Below, one piece after another: positions 15,243 to 24,516 of a stretch of DNA of 45,281 bases (its first letter is position 1; each line of letters opens with the position of its first letter). The DNA is taken from IMG/VR virus record IMGVR_UViG_3300018421_000054, positions 1-45,281 of that record. One strand, given 5' to 3'. The notes under the pieces are model-generated. The model saw only the letters and a list, made by a program, of their open reading frames with translations, was not told the DNA's origin and made no database searches. This stretch comes from a virus. A program made the position numbers and the translations under genes.

Positions 15243-16601
15243 ATGGCTCAATTGGGGCGAATTGGCGGACATCTACTAAAAGACGAACTTGTTAGAGACG
15301 GGGTCGATCTTTCATTTAAGAATACTGTTTTTGATACAGCACTATTATACTTCGATGTTAATTCTGCAAAGATAGGAATTAACAATGACGCTCCTGCATT
15401 TGATCTACAAATTAATTCAAACATTGTTTCAACAAACGGTAATGCAACCAACCAAGCAAGATTTGATAATATCATAGTTGACAGTACCAGTAACATTAGA
15501 TCATTAACCGGACCAATTTATGTTACACCACAGACGGCTGGTTCCTATTTAGAATTCCAAAGAATGCAATCAGATGATCTTGATTTTAATGATAATACCA
15601 TTTCCACAAAATTTTCAAACACAAATATGGAATTACAAGCCAATGGTACTGGTACCATGGAATTGCAGGCAAATACAAATGTAACTGGGGATTTATCTTT
15701 AACAGGAAATATCTTAGTTGATGGAAATTTATCATCAGCAGGAAATGTAATAGTTGGTGACTCTCCTTTGGACACAGTTACCATCGTTCCTGATCTAACA
15801 CAAACTATTAAACCAGGAACTGATAATGAACACGATCTTGGTCAACAAGCAAACGACTCAAGTCCAAGAAGATGGAACGAAATATACATCACTGATAATC
15901 TTGTAAACACCACAGTAGTCAATCCAAATGCTGTTACCGTTAGTAGCCAGATGACATTGGACGGTGTGAACAATCAGATTTTTGCAATACAATCTAACGA
16001 GGATATTGAGTTACTTCCTGACACCGGTATTACTTTTATTGAAAGTACCAAGTGGGAAAATAATGACATAACTAATTTGTTGAATACTCCTCTTACTTTT
16101 AGTAATACTGGCATAGGTTATGTTAGATTCATGGGCGATAACGCCATAAGAATACCTGCGGGAGCAGATTCAACAAGACCAAGCAATCCTGAACTTGGAG
16201 ACACGAGATGGAATACTGACGAACAGTACATGGAGTCTTTCCTTGGAGCAGTAGAATCAGTTTCATCGGCAGGAAATGTTTCAGGACTTGTTAACCAAAC
16301 ACAAACAGGAATAACAGGAACAACAAGTGGTAACGGAGTAAATGCCCAATTTACATTTACTATTTCTGGTGGATCTTTAACTGTTACAGTTACAACTGCT
16401 GGGTATGGTTATGTAACCGGAGACACAATAATTGTTCTTGGAACAGTGTTTACTGGAGGAGCAACTCCAGCCAATGATATTACCCTCACTGTAGGGGCTC
16501 AAACCAAGGGTGGATATGTAATTTCCACTGGTGGTGGTGAGGAAGTTACCACAGGTGTTATGGAAGATCTTGGTAATGTATACAGTCTAATCCTTGGTTA
16601 A
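15243..16601 (+). CDS. Fibre-like structural protein (paralog of 16718-17785)
   Basis: A 452-residue protein starting MAQLGRIGGHLLKDELVRDG, then YFDVNSAKIGIN, repeated Leu/Asn/Thr strands (ELQANTNVTGDLSLTGNI), and the module RPSNPELGDTRWNTDEQY near residue 320. It aligns by eye along most of its length with the gene at 16718. Unlike that one, it has an extra C-terminal domain, TAGYGYVTGDTIIVLG then TPANDITLTV, which also occurs in both giant tail proteins. It is a virion fibre or collar component by composition and context. SD AAGGAG is present. Confidence 0.72.
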   Translation: MAQLGRIGGHLLKDELVRDGVDLSFKNTVFDTALLYFDVNSAKIGINNDAPAFDLQINSNIVSTNGNATNQARFDNIIVDSTSNIRSLTGPIYVTPQTAGSYLEFQRMQSDDLDFNDNTISTKFSNTNMELQANGTGTMELQANTNVTGDLSLTGNILVDGNLSSAGNVIVGDSPLDTVTIVPDLTQTIKPGTDNEHDLGQQANDSSPRRWNEIYITDNLVNTTVVNPNAVTVSSQMTLDGVNNQIFAIQSNEDIELLPDTGITFIESTKWENNDITNLLNTPLTFSNTGIGYVRFMGDNAIRIPAGADSTRPSNPELGDTRWNTDEQYMESFLGAVESVSSAGNVSGLVNQTQTGITGTTSGNGVNAQFTFTISGGSLTVTVTTAGYGYVTGDTIIVLGTVFTGGATPANDITLTVGAQTKGGYVISTGGGEEVTTGVMEDLGNVYSLILG

Positions 16602-16613
16602 TTTTACCAAAAG

Positions 16614-16621
16614 GCTAAATA
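16614..16621 (+). promoter_or_regulatory. Late promoter (GCTAAATA followed by CTATT)
   Basis: CTAAATACTATT matches the extended T4 late consensus TATAAATACTATT closely. The predicted start is about 16627-16628, the first base of a hairpin. Confidence 0.6.
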
Positions 16622-16627
16622 CTATTG

Positions 16628-16707
16628 TTAACGTAGACCAACGTTAATCTTTTACTGTGGTCAACCCGCAATGCAAGGTGGTTGGAGGGACAGGATCCCC
16701 GCGTACA
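16628..16707 (+). promoter_or_regulatory. Structured 5' leader
   Basis: The leader opens with a perfect hairpin TTAACGT (16628-16634), loop AGACCA, ACGTTAA (16641-16647). A second stem CAACC/GGTTG follows (about 16662-16684), then a GC-rich GGATCCCCGCG stretch. The SD AAGGAGAG (16707-16714) lies just before the ATG at 16718. Confidence 0.45.
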
Positions 16708-16717
16708 AGGAGAGCAG

Positions 16718-17785
16718 ATGGCAATTGGTCGTATAAGTGGGCCGCTCTTAAAGGCAAATCTCGTTAGAGATAACGTCAATTTGTCCTTTAGAAATGGAGC
16801 AAGTGACCCTGATATTTTGTATTTGGATGTGGTTAACTCTCGCATCGGAGTTAATACGAGCTCGCCAACCGCGGATCTTGACGTTAACGGAACAGTAAAA
16901 GCAACAAATCTTACAATAGACAATCAATTAGATATCGGTAATTTACAAATTACTGGTAACACTATTTCGAGTGATCAATCTACTATATCTTTTATTCCTT
17001 CGGGAAGCGATCCTGTAATTTATAATTCAAGATTACAGATTGATGATCTTGAAATATCTAATAACAGAATTTTTACAACAAATAGTAATGCCAATCTTGA
17101 ATTAAATCCAAATGGATCTGGTTCTATAGAATTACAATCAAACACAAATATTACCGGCAATCTTTATGTAACTGGAAATATTAATGCAGATGGTGATGTA
17201 ACAATTGGTGGTAATATTACAATTGGTGATGCATTAACTGATTCAGTTCAAATTAATGCTGCAATTTCATCTGATTTAATTCCAGAAACAGACAACACAT
17301 ACGACATCGGTGCTGTGGGTTTAAGATGGGCAAATTTATACGTAAACAATTTAAACACAGATTCTTTAACAATTAATACTCTTGATGTTGGGGATCTAAT
17401 GTTTCGTGATAACGAAATTACAACAACAACTGGGTTGGATCTTTATATTGACGGAAATGGTTCCGGTGGTGTAAGACTTGGTAACTTTAGAATTGTTGAC
17501 AATGTTATCACAAATGTTTCAGTAAATGCAATTACACAAATTGCACAGTCTGGAACAGGATATTTTAAAATTGATACAACAAACGGTTTTGTTCCTCCAA
17601 GAGGAACGAATGCAGAGAGACCAACAGCGTATGCGGTGTTGGGAATGACAAGATATAATACTGATACAAAGGCTATCGAAGTTTGGGATGGAAGTGCTTG
17701 GGCGTCTCCATCGGGTGCATCGGGTGCGGTTTCCGAAGCAAACGCAAACGACATTGCTGCTCAGTATGCTTTAATGTTAGGATAA
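16718..17785 (+). CDS. Fibre-like structural protein (paralog of 15243-16601)
   Basis: A 355-residue protein. The ATG at 16718 is preferred over the GTG at 16682, because it follows the SD AAGGAGAG and gives the same N-terminus as its paralog (MAIGRISGPLLKANLVRD against MAQLGRIGGHLLKDELVRD). Internal strands repeat as in the paralog (ELQSNTNITGNLYVTGNI). The C-terminal module reads RPTAYAVLGMTRYNTDTKAI then EVWDGSAWASPSG. Probably a tail or neck fibre component made from its own late promoter. Confidence 0.72.
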   Translation: MAIGRISGPLLKANLVRDNVNLSFRNGASDPDILYLDVVNSRIGVNTSSPTADLDVNGTVKATNLTIDNQLDIGNLQITGNTISSDQSTISFIPSGSDPVIYNSRLQIDDLEISNNRIFTTNSNANLELNPNGSGSIELQSNTNITGNLYVTGNINADGDVTIGGNITIGDALTDSVQINAAISSDLIPETDNTYDIGAVGLRWANLYVNNLNTDSLTINTLDVGDLMFRDNEITTTTGLDLYIDGNGSGGVRLGNFRIVDNVITNVSVNAITQIAQSGTGYFKIDTTNGFVPPRGTNAERPTAYAVLGMTRYNTDTKAIEVWDGSAWASPSGASGAVSEANANDIAAQYALMLG

Positions 17786-17789
17786 GAAA

Positions 17790-18122
17790 ATGGCAACGGT
17801 ATTTAAACATGCAGTAAACACAGACGTTGGAACTACTCCAGTTGATATACTTCAAATTCCGGCAGGAGTTAGAGCAACGGTTATTGGAGTTAACCTTGCG
17901 AACACAACAGATTATGATACTGTCGTTGCTAATCTTTATGTGATTGACGAAAACTCTACACAGGCACATTATGTTAGAGGATTAACAATTCCGCCAAACA
18001 GTACAGTGAAAGTTATTACACAGGGTGAAAGATTGATACTACCTGAAACGGCAGGATTGAGATTAGTAAGTGATACTGAAAACAGTATTGACTCAACAAT
18101 AAGTTATGTGGAGATATCGTAA
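17790..18122 (+). CDS. Small beta-sandwich-like structural protein (paralog 2 of 3)
   Basis: A 110-residue protein with the same strand order as the genes at 14323 and 31766: VDILQIPAGVRATVIGVNLAN, VVANLYVIDENST, RGLTIPPNSTVKVI, GERLILPETAGLRLVSD. It starts four bases after the fibre paralog and is followed by the 121-residue protein with an SD AAGGAG. No catalytic motif is present. Likely a small oligomeric virion piece (adaptor or decoration). Confidence 0.7.
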   Translation: MATVFKHAVNTDVGTTPVDILQIPAGVRATVIGVNLANTTDYDTVVANLYVIDENSTQAHYVRGLTIPPNSTVKVITQGERLILPETAGLRLVSDTENSIDSTISYVEIS

Positions 18123-18132
18123 GGAGTGAATT

Positions 18133-18498
18133 ATGCCAAGTAATTATTATATAGGAACCAGTCCAGACGAAGCATTGGGTGATAGCCCAAGATATTTTTA
18201 TGCTGTTCGTAGGAACGATGATGGTGAATTATTTTTAGTTAGACAGGATCAATTAAGAGACAAGGATTCAATTGAAATAAACACTCCAGGAGGACCTGCA
18301 GAAAACTTTGAAGATTTTGAACCAGGTGTTGATTATTTTGAAGGAATTCAAGCAGATCACGAAAAAGCATTTGACAATCTTTACTGGACACAGTACAGAT
18401 GGGATGATAGAAACATGTTATATTATGTGGATGACGAAGGACAGTTGGTACAAAGAATAAATCAGTCTTATACGCATCCATCGGGGATTTCAAGTTAG
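18133..18498 (+). CDS. Hypothetical structural protein
   Basis: A 121-residue acidic protein with YFYAVRRNDDGELFLVRQDQ, a loop FEDFEPGVDYFEGI and aromatic-rich WTQYRWDDRNMLYYVDDEGQ. The tyrosine/aspartate richness and its place directly before the giant tail gene suggest a small virion component or a chaperone for the giant protein. I do not recognise a named family. SD AAGGAG is present. Confidence 0.65.
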   Translation: MPSNYYIGTSPDEALGDSPRYFYAVRRNDDGELFLVRQDQLRDKDSIEINTPGGPAENFEDFEPGVDYFEGIQADHEKAFDNLYWTQYRWDDRNMLYYVDDEGQLVQRINQSYTHPSGISS

Positions 18499-18507
18499 GA
18501 TTAGATT

Positions 18508-21500
18508 ATGGCAGAATTTAAGATAAGCAGAATTAGGTATACCTGGAGAAATAACTGGCAGGCGGCGACAGTATACAACAAAGACGACATTGTTAAGTTT
18601 GGTGGTTCGTCATACGTCTGTATTAGAAAACACACTTCCGATCCTGACTTCTATGCTGATCAATCATACTATGCTAATCCAAGCGATAGTGCTCCGTCTC
18701 CTGCATGGTCAAAAATGACCGATGGTGTTTTCTACAGAGGCGATTGGCAAAGTTCAACAGTTTATGGTGTGGGAGATATTGTAAGACAGGGTGGTAATTT
18801 ATACTACTGTGCCACTGGTCACACTTCACAATCTACATGGGATGTTGATTTATCAAAATGGACAACTTATGTAATTTCGAGCCATTTTAAGGGAGTATGG
18901 ACTGCGGGCGTAAGATACGGAGTAGGAGATCTTGTAAGATGGGGTGGAGCAGTTTATCGTGCAAATACAGGACACACTGCATCAAGTACGGGAACAGAAT
19001 TAGCCGACCAACAATCTAATTGGGATATCTATACACAAAATATTGATCCTGTGGGTGCATGGCAAGAAACCACTGCATACGCACTCTATGATCTTGTGCT
19101 TTATCAAGGAACGGTATTTAGATGCACAACAGCACACACGTCGACATCAACATTTGATGCTACAAATTTTGATTTAGAATTTCTTGGAAGCGGATATGAA
19201 GGCGAATGGAGCTCATCTGCGTATTATGGACAGGGAAGTGTCGTAAAATATGGCGGTGTTTTATATAGAGCAAATGTTTCTCATGATGCTTCAGATTCAG
19301 CACATGAACCTATTCAATCTATCTATCAAACTCAAGGAACTCCTGCCTGGGCAGAATTATCGAAAGGATATAACTTTGTAGGAAGTTGGTCATCAACAGT
19401 AAGTTATAAGACTGGTGATGTTGTAAGACGTGGTGGTAATTTATATGTTGCACTTCTTGATACGGTAAGTGACGGAAGTACACTTGACTATCTTGATACA
19501 TCAAACTGGGAATTGTTGACCGAAGGACAACACTGGAGAGGAGTTTGGGTAGAAGACCAAGTTTATTCTATCAACGATGTCGTATCCTATAAAGGATCAG
19601 TTTATAAAAACAATCTTGAACATACTTCAAGCACAGAAAACTTTCCAGGTGATAACGGAAGTGGTTTCTTTTATTGGGACACACTGATTCAAGGTAACGA
19701 ACTAATTGGAATGACCAAGGAAGGTCAGTTACTAACCTATGGATTGAGCCGAACCCTTGTTGGCGACCAAAGTACACTTGGTGCTACTGGAGTCGACATT
19801 GGAAGAATAGGCGAAGTAATAAAAATTAATGGTTCTGACAATGTAGTTTATCAGGTATATGGTGGAACTCCAAGACAATTTTATGTATCACCAAATGGAA
19901 GTGATGCCTATGATTACCCAGTGCCAACGTACACAACTTATGCGGTAACAACTACTTCAGTATTACTTCAGGCTGCTACGGGTTTAAATCCAGCAGTTTA
20001 TAGTGATGATGACGGTCAAGTCTATGTTGATAATGTAGCGAAAAAATCTTTAACATTCGAAATTGGAAACATTTATACGTTTACATCATCGGATGAATCA
20101 ATGAGACAATATCCATTATTATTCTCTTCGGACAATCCAAACGGAACTTCACAGGGCGGATCTATTTATGATGGTGATGTTGTTTATTACCTTGACGGTA
20201 CAGAAGTATCAAGAGGAGATTACATAAGTGGTTATCTAACAGCAGCCGAAAGATCCATAGAAATCACGGTTACATCAAATACTCCGTCAACCCTATACTA
20301 TTTTGTTGACGGCGAAATGAACTATGGCGGAACAATATCAGTTATAGTTAATCAGTCCAACACGGGCGGAACCATATTAAAGCCTTTTAGAACAGTAAGA
20401 TATGCACTTGAAAGAGCAGCAGACAATTATTCAGGACACACAACCATCCATGTTGCCACAGGATTGTATGAGGAAGTCCTTCCATTATACGTTCCACCAA
20501 GAACCGTTGTTCTTGGAGACGAATTAAGAAGTACAACAATTAAAGCCAAGGAAGCAATTACTGCACTTGCTGGAGATGCTGACTATACAATCTTAACACT
20601 AAACAGAATTAAGAGTTTTATTTCAAATGTCATGCAGGGACTTTCAGTAACCAAGACTGCTTCAAATCCTGAAGATCCTGTAGTGATTCTTGGTGGATCC
20701 AGTGGCTTTCCACTAACTGTTTCAATAGATGATGGAATAACAAAAGCAGAAGAATTAATCGACGACATTATCAGTTACATAGATTTTCATATCAATGACA
20801 CTGGTTCAGAACCAACAGCAACGGGTTCAAACACTGCTAATACTGCACAGGGTGTAAAAAACGCTATTAGAGTATTATTAGCAAACAGAACATTCTTTGA
20901 ATATGAAGCGGTTGCATACATGCAAACTAACTACCCAGGCTATGCATTCGTTGCTGATAATTGTAGAAGAGATGTAAGAAAATATATCGATGCAATAGCA
21001 TACGATATCAAGTACGGTGGAAATTGGAAATCCGTGCTTGCCGCAAGATATTATCGAAATAGTGTTCTTGGTTCACTCACAGAAGACATGTTCTACATGA
21101 GAGATGCTACAGGATTAAGAAACTGTACATTAAGTGGATTACGAGGAACTCTAAATCCACCAAACGTTTTTGATTTATATAGAAGACCAACTGGAGGAAT
21201 TTATGTTTCTCTCGATCCAAGTTGGGGTCCAGAGGACAATACTGTTTGGATTAATACACGTTCACCATATATCCAAGGCGTAACAGTTCTTGGATATGGT
21301 TCTACCGGTCAAAAAATTGATGGTAATCTACACAATGGTGGTTACAAATCAATGGTATCAAACGATTTTACACAGGTAATTGACGATGGTATTGGTGCAC
21401 ACGTTACCAACAATGGTAGAGCAGAACTTGTTTCGGTGTTCACTTATTATAGCACGGTGGGATACCTGTCAGAAAGTGGTGGTAAGATACGTGCCACAAA

Positions 21501-24480
21501 CGGTAATAACTCCTATGGTAGATATGGTTGTATCGCAGACGGAATTGATGCAACTGAAACACCCCAAGCGACAACAGTAAACGCAAGAAATAACGAAGCA
21601 ACTGTTGAGTCGGTATTCATTGGCGATCTTGCTACAGGTGTTAAAGTTTTTGAATATTCAAATTGCGGTCAGGATTATACTTCAGCAACTGCCACAGTGG
21701 TTGGTTCCGGAACGGGCATAAGCACAACGTTTGACGAACTAAGAGACAATGGTATATTCGAAGCAAGAATAATTGACACAAGCGATTCAACTCCAGACGT
21801 TGGAGGAGGAGGCTTTGTAACCATAAATGCGAACGCACAGGCAAGCATTGATCCAGCAGTTACATCAGTTGGTTTGGTACTAAGCGCAACTGACGCGAAT
21901 GTTGAAAATGATTATCTTGGTATGAGAATCTTTATTAATTCTGGTACTGGTGCAGGTCAATATGGTGAAATAACATCATATGACGAATCAAGCAAAAAGA
22001 TTACGGTTAAGAGAGAATCAGATGGTCAACCAGGTTGGGATCATATCATTCCAGGTACTCCAAGTGTGACTATCATGGATACTTCTTTGAACTACACCAT
22101 CCAACCAAAACCAGTGTTTAGCGCACCTCCTACAACAGTAACTGAAGTGGAAGTGTCAACTTCAGGAACATACAATGATGTTGTTTATGGTGAAAACACG
22201 GAAACATTTGTGAATGTTGAAGGTACGGCAGGAACAGGAAGTGTTGTCGAAGATGATGGTTTAACCGCACTAAATGCAAAATTCTTAGTAACAAAATCCG
22301 GAAGAAATTATACAGCGGTAACGTTGTCATCCGGAGGAGCAGGTTATGCAGTGGATGATGTTGTTACTCTTTCAGGAGAAGATCTTGGAGGATCAACACC
22401 AGATAACGACATAACAATTACTGTTACGACAACAACTGACGATTCAACCAACTCAATATTAACGTATACTTGGGAAGGTAAACCAGCAGGTGGTAGATAT
22501 GTTGCGGTCAAGACTGGATCGGCAGGTGGATTAACATCACGAAACGGTACGACATGGTCTGCTGTTACATTACCTGCATCAGGAACATGGACACTTGCAG
22601 CAGGAAACAATAGATTTGTTGCAGCAAGAAGAGGAACAACAGCAGCCGCTTATTCACTCGACGGTGTGACATGGAGTTCTGCAACATTACCTGGTGCTGA
22701 CAACTGGGACAGCATTCAATACGGTGGCGGAGTATGGTTAGCGGTAGCAAGTAACACCAATGATGCTGCTTACAGTACCAACAATGGCCAAACTTGGTCA
22801 GCAGTTACTCTTCCAACAGTTGGAGACTCAACACTAAATGAATGGGTTGATGTTGCATATGGTAAGAATAAATTTGTTATTGTTGCTAATTCAAACAACA
22901 TTGCTGCCGTTGGTTCTTATAACTCAGGAACGGATACTTGGACCTGGAACGGTAACGTCATGGACGTTATTGCAGACAGTTCACAGAAAGATTGGACTTC
23001 AGTTGCATTTGGTAACAATAGATTTGTTGCAGTTTCTTCGACTGGTGATGTTTCATACAGTTTTGATGGAATTGTTTGGTATGGTGCAACTCTTCCGACA
23101 CAGGATGGTTCAACTGCACACTACTGGAAAAAAATTAGATATGGACAGGGTGTATTCATTGCTGTGGGTACAACGGGTGGAAGACCAATTGCAGGAGACA
23201 ATGTTGGAGAAGTAACAACATTTGCTGCTAAATCCTACGGTGGAAATATTTGGGAAGAATTAACATTGGCTACCAGCGCAGCATGGTCTGCGGTAACATT
23301 TGGTTCACCACACGATTCGGCGGAAGATTCAACTCCAGGTGGAAGAACAGGAAGATGGGTTGCAGTTGCTTCAGGAAATAAATTTAACACAATTCAAACA
23401 GGTGCAAGAGCACTTGGTAGAATTACATTTGCATCGGGTAGAGTTGCCCAAGTAAGATTATGGGAACCAGGTAGTGGATACGAAAAACTTGGAAACACCT
23501 TAACATTGGTAGATCCAAATAATACTGGAGATCCTGATTTTGAATTGAGAGTTGGCGACGGAGTATTACCTCAACCTACATTTAATAATAGAGGATCTAA
23601 CTATAATACATCAACTACCGTAAGCATTACTGGTGATGGATTTGCTGATATATACGCCGTTGGTAAATTTGTTACTGTTGAAGGATTAACAACTTATCCA
23701 GGTCCGGGTGCGAGAATTATTATCAACGGAAACGAAGCAGACAGTAGAACATTAGTGGCAATTACCGAACTTGGAGCAATTACTGACAACGGGTTGAGTG
23801 CAACATTTAGAATTTCTCCAACTATTGATATTAGAGAAAATGTTGGACACGGAACGGCTATTACCATTAGAGAAAGGTATTCTCAGGTTAGATTAACGAA
23901 CCATGATTTCCTTGACGTGGGAACTGGTAATTTTTCTGAAACAAATTATCCAGATTTATACTCTCAGGCAAATTATACATACATTGAGGCAAACGAAGTA
24001 TACGAAGAGTCGGGCGGTAAGGTATTCTACACATCCACTGACCAATCAGGTAACTTTAGAACTGGTGAACTGTTCGCTGTTGAACAGGCAACAGGTATTG
24101 TTACAATTAGTGCTGACTTCTTTGACTTATCTGGTCTAACAGAATTAAGATTAGGTGGTATTAGAGTTGGCGGAACAAGTGTTGTTATTAGAGAGTTTTC
24201 AACAGATCCACTATTTTCTGAGGATTCAAACAACATTGTACCAACGCAGAGAGCAGTCGCTGCATACTTGGCTAACAGATTAAGCGTTGGCGGTGAAGAT
24301 CTTGCAACCAACAGTTTTACTGCTGGTAATGTTAAGGTTGGACCAAGCGAAATAACAAACGTACTAAATCTTGGTATTAATTTCCCAAGAACAATGAAAT
24401 TTGAAGGAGACAAAGCGTCAGTTCAAGGATCGATCTTAGCACAAAACATGTTTATAAGATCCTTCGATCGCGGCTTTTAA
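18508..24480 (+). CDS. Giant modular tail protein/adhesin (1990 aa)
   Basis: Residues 1 to about 400 hold seven tandem repeats of roughly 55 residues (for example RGDWQSSTVYGVGDIVRQGG), resembling CBM5/12-type carbohydrate-binding modules. Then come YVSPNGSD and a parallel beta-helix-like region (RTVRYALERAADNYSGHTTI), one CRRDVxxxIDAxxYD module (about residue 818), EDMFYMRDATGLRNCTLSGL, SPYIQGVTV and a conserved VSNDFTQVIDDGIGA. A stretch of Asp-box-like repeats (SLDGVTW, STNNGQTW) follows. The C-terminus has HDFLDVGTGNFSETNYP and STDQSGNFRTGELFAVEQ. It resembles giant structural proteins of marine T4-like phages; surface-glycan binding is inference from the repeats. Confidence 0.8.
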   Translation: MAEFKISRIRYTWRNNWQAATVYNKDDIVKFGGSSYVCIRKHTSDPDFYADQSYYANPSDSAPSPAWSKMTDGVFYRGDWQSSTVYGVGDIVRQGGNLYYCATGHTSQSTWDVDLSKWTTYVISSHFKGVWTAGVRYGVGDLVRWGGAVYRANTGHTASSTGTELADQQSNWDIYTQNIDPVGAWQETTAYALYDLVLYQGTVFRCTTAHTSTSTFDATNFDLEFLGSGYEGEWSSSAYYGQGSVVKYGGVLYRANVSHDASDSAHEPIQSIYQTQGTPAWAELSKGYNFVGSWSSTVSYKTGDVVRRGGNLYVALLDTVSDGSTLDYLDTSNWELLTEGQHWRGVWVEDQVYSINDVVSYKGSVYKNNLEHTSSTENFPGDNGSGFFYWDTLIQGNELIGMTKEGQLLTYGLSRTLVGDQSTLGATGVDIGRIGEVIKINGSDNVVYQVYGGTPRQFYVSPNGSDAYDYPVPTYTTYAVTTTSVLLQAATGLNPAVYSDDDGQVYVDNVAKKSLTFEIGNIYTFTSSDESMRQYPLLFSSDNPNGTSQGGSIYDGDVVYYLDGTEVSRGDYISGYLTAAERSIEITVTSNTPSTLYYFVDGEMNYGGTISVIVNQSNTGGTILKPFRTVRYALERAADNYSGHTTIHVATGLYEEVLPLYVPPRTVVLGDELRSTTIKAKEAITALAGDADYTILTLNRIKSFISNVMQGLSVTKTASNPEDPVVILGGSSGFPLTVSIDDGITKAEELIDDIISYIDFHINDTGSEPTATGSNTANTAQGVKNAIRVLLANRTFFEYEAVAYMQTNYPGYAFVADNCRRDVRKYIDAIAYDIKYGGNWKSVLAARYYRNSVLGSLTEDMFYMRDATGLRNCTLSGLRGTLNPPNVFDLYRRPTGGIYVSLDPSWGPEDNTVWINTRSPYIQGVTVLGYGSTGQKIDGNLHNGGYKSMVSNDFTQVIDDGIGAHVTNNGRAELVSVFTYYSTVGYLSESGGKIRATNGNNSYGRYGCIADGIDATETPQATTVNARNNEATVESVFIGDLATGVKVFEYSNCGQDYTSATATVVGSGTGISTTFDELRDNGIFEARIIDTSDSTPDVGGGGFVTINANAQASIDPAVTSVGLVLSATDANVENDYLGMRIFINSGTGAGQYGEITSYDESSKKITVKRESDGQPGWDHIIPGTPSVTIMDTSLNYTIQPKPVFSAPPTTVTEVEVSTSGTYNDVVYGENTETFVNVEGTAGTGSVVEDDGLTALNAKFLVTKSGRNYTAVTLSSGGAGYAVDDVVTLSGEDLGGSTPDNDITITVTTTTDDSTNSILTYTWEGKPAGGRYVAVKTGSAGGLTSRNGTTWSAVTLPASGTWTLAAGNNRFVAARRGTTAAAYSLDGVTWSSATLPGADNWDSIQYGGGVWLAVASNTNDAAYSTNNGQTWSAVTLPTVGDSTLNEWVDVAYGKNKFVIVANSNNIAAVGSYNSGTDTWTWNGNVMDVIADSSQKDWTSVAFGNNRFVAVSSTGDVSYSFDGIVWYGATLPTQDGSTAHYWKKIRYGQGVFIAVGTTGGRPIAGDNVGEVTTFAAKSYGGNIWEELTLATSAAWSAVTFGSPHDSAEDSTPGGRTGRWVAVASGNKFNTIQTGARALGRITFASGRVAQVRLWEPGSGYEKLGNTLTLVDPNNTGDPDFELRVGDGVLPQPTFNNRGSNYNTSTTVSITGDGFADIYAVGKFVTVEGLTTYPGPGARIIINGNEADSRTLVAITELGAITDNGLSATFRISPTIDIRENVGHGTAITIRERYSQVRLTNHDFLDVGTGNFSETNYPDLYSQANYTYIEANEVYEESGGKVFYTSTDQSGNFRTGELFAVEQATGIVTISADFFDLSGLTELRLGGIRVGGTSVVIREFSTDPLFSEDSNNIVPTQRAVAAYLANRLSVGGEDLATNSFTAGNVKVGPSEITNVLNLGINFPRTMKFEGDKASVQGSILAQNMFIRSFDRGF
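18520..19700 (+). repeat. Seven carbohydrate-binding-like protein repeats in the 1990-aa tail gene
   Basis: Each unit follows W...Y..GD(I/V)V(R/K).GG..Y.....HT, then a variable turn and a closing W. Units are diverged at DNA level. Spacing is about 150-190 bases. Confidence 0.75.
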
Positions 24481-24490
24481 TTAACGTAAT

Positions 24491-24498
24491 GATAAATA
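24491..24498 (+). promoter_or_regulatory. Late promoter (GATAAATA)
   Basis: TGATAAATAG lies in the 36-base gap before the second giant tail gene. The predicted start at about 24504 leaves a short leader containing SD GGAG (24507-24510). Confidence 0.6.
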
Positions 24499-24516
24499 GT
24501 AACATCGGAGCAAAAA

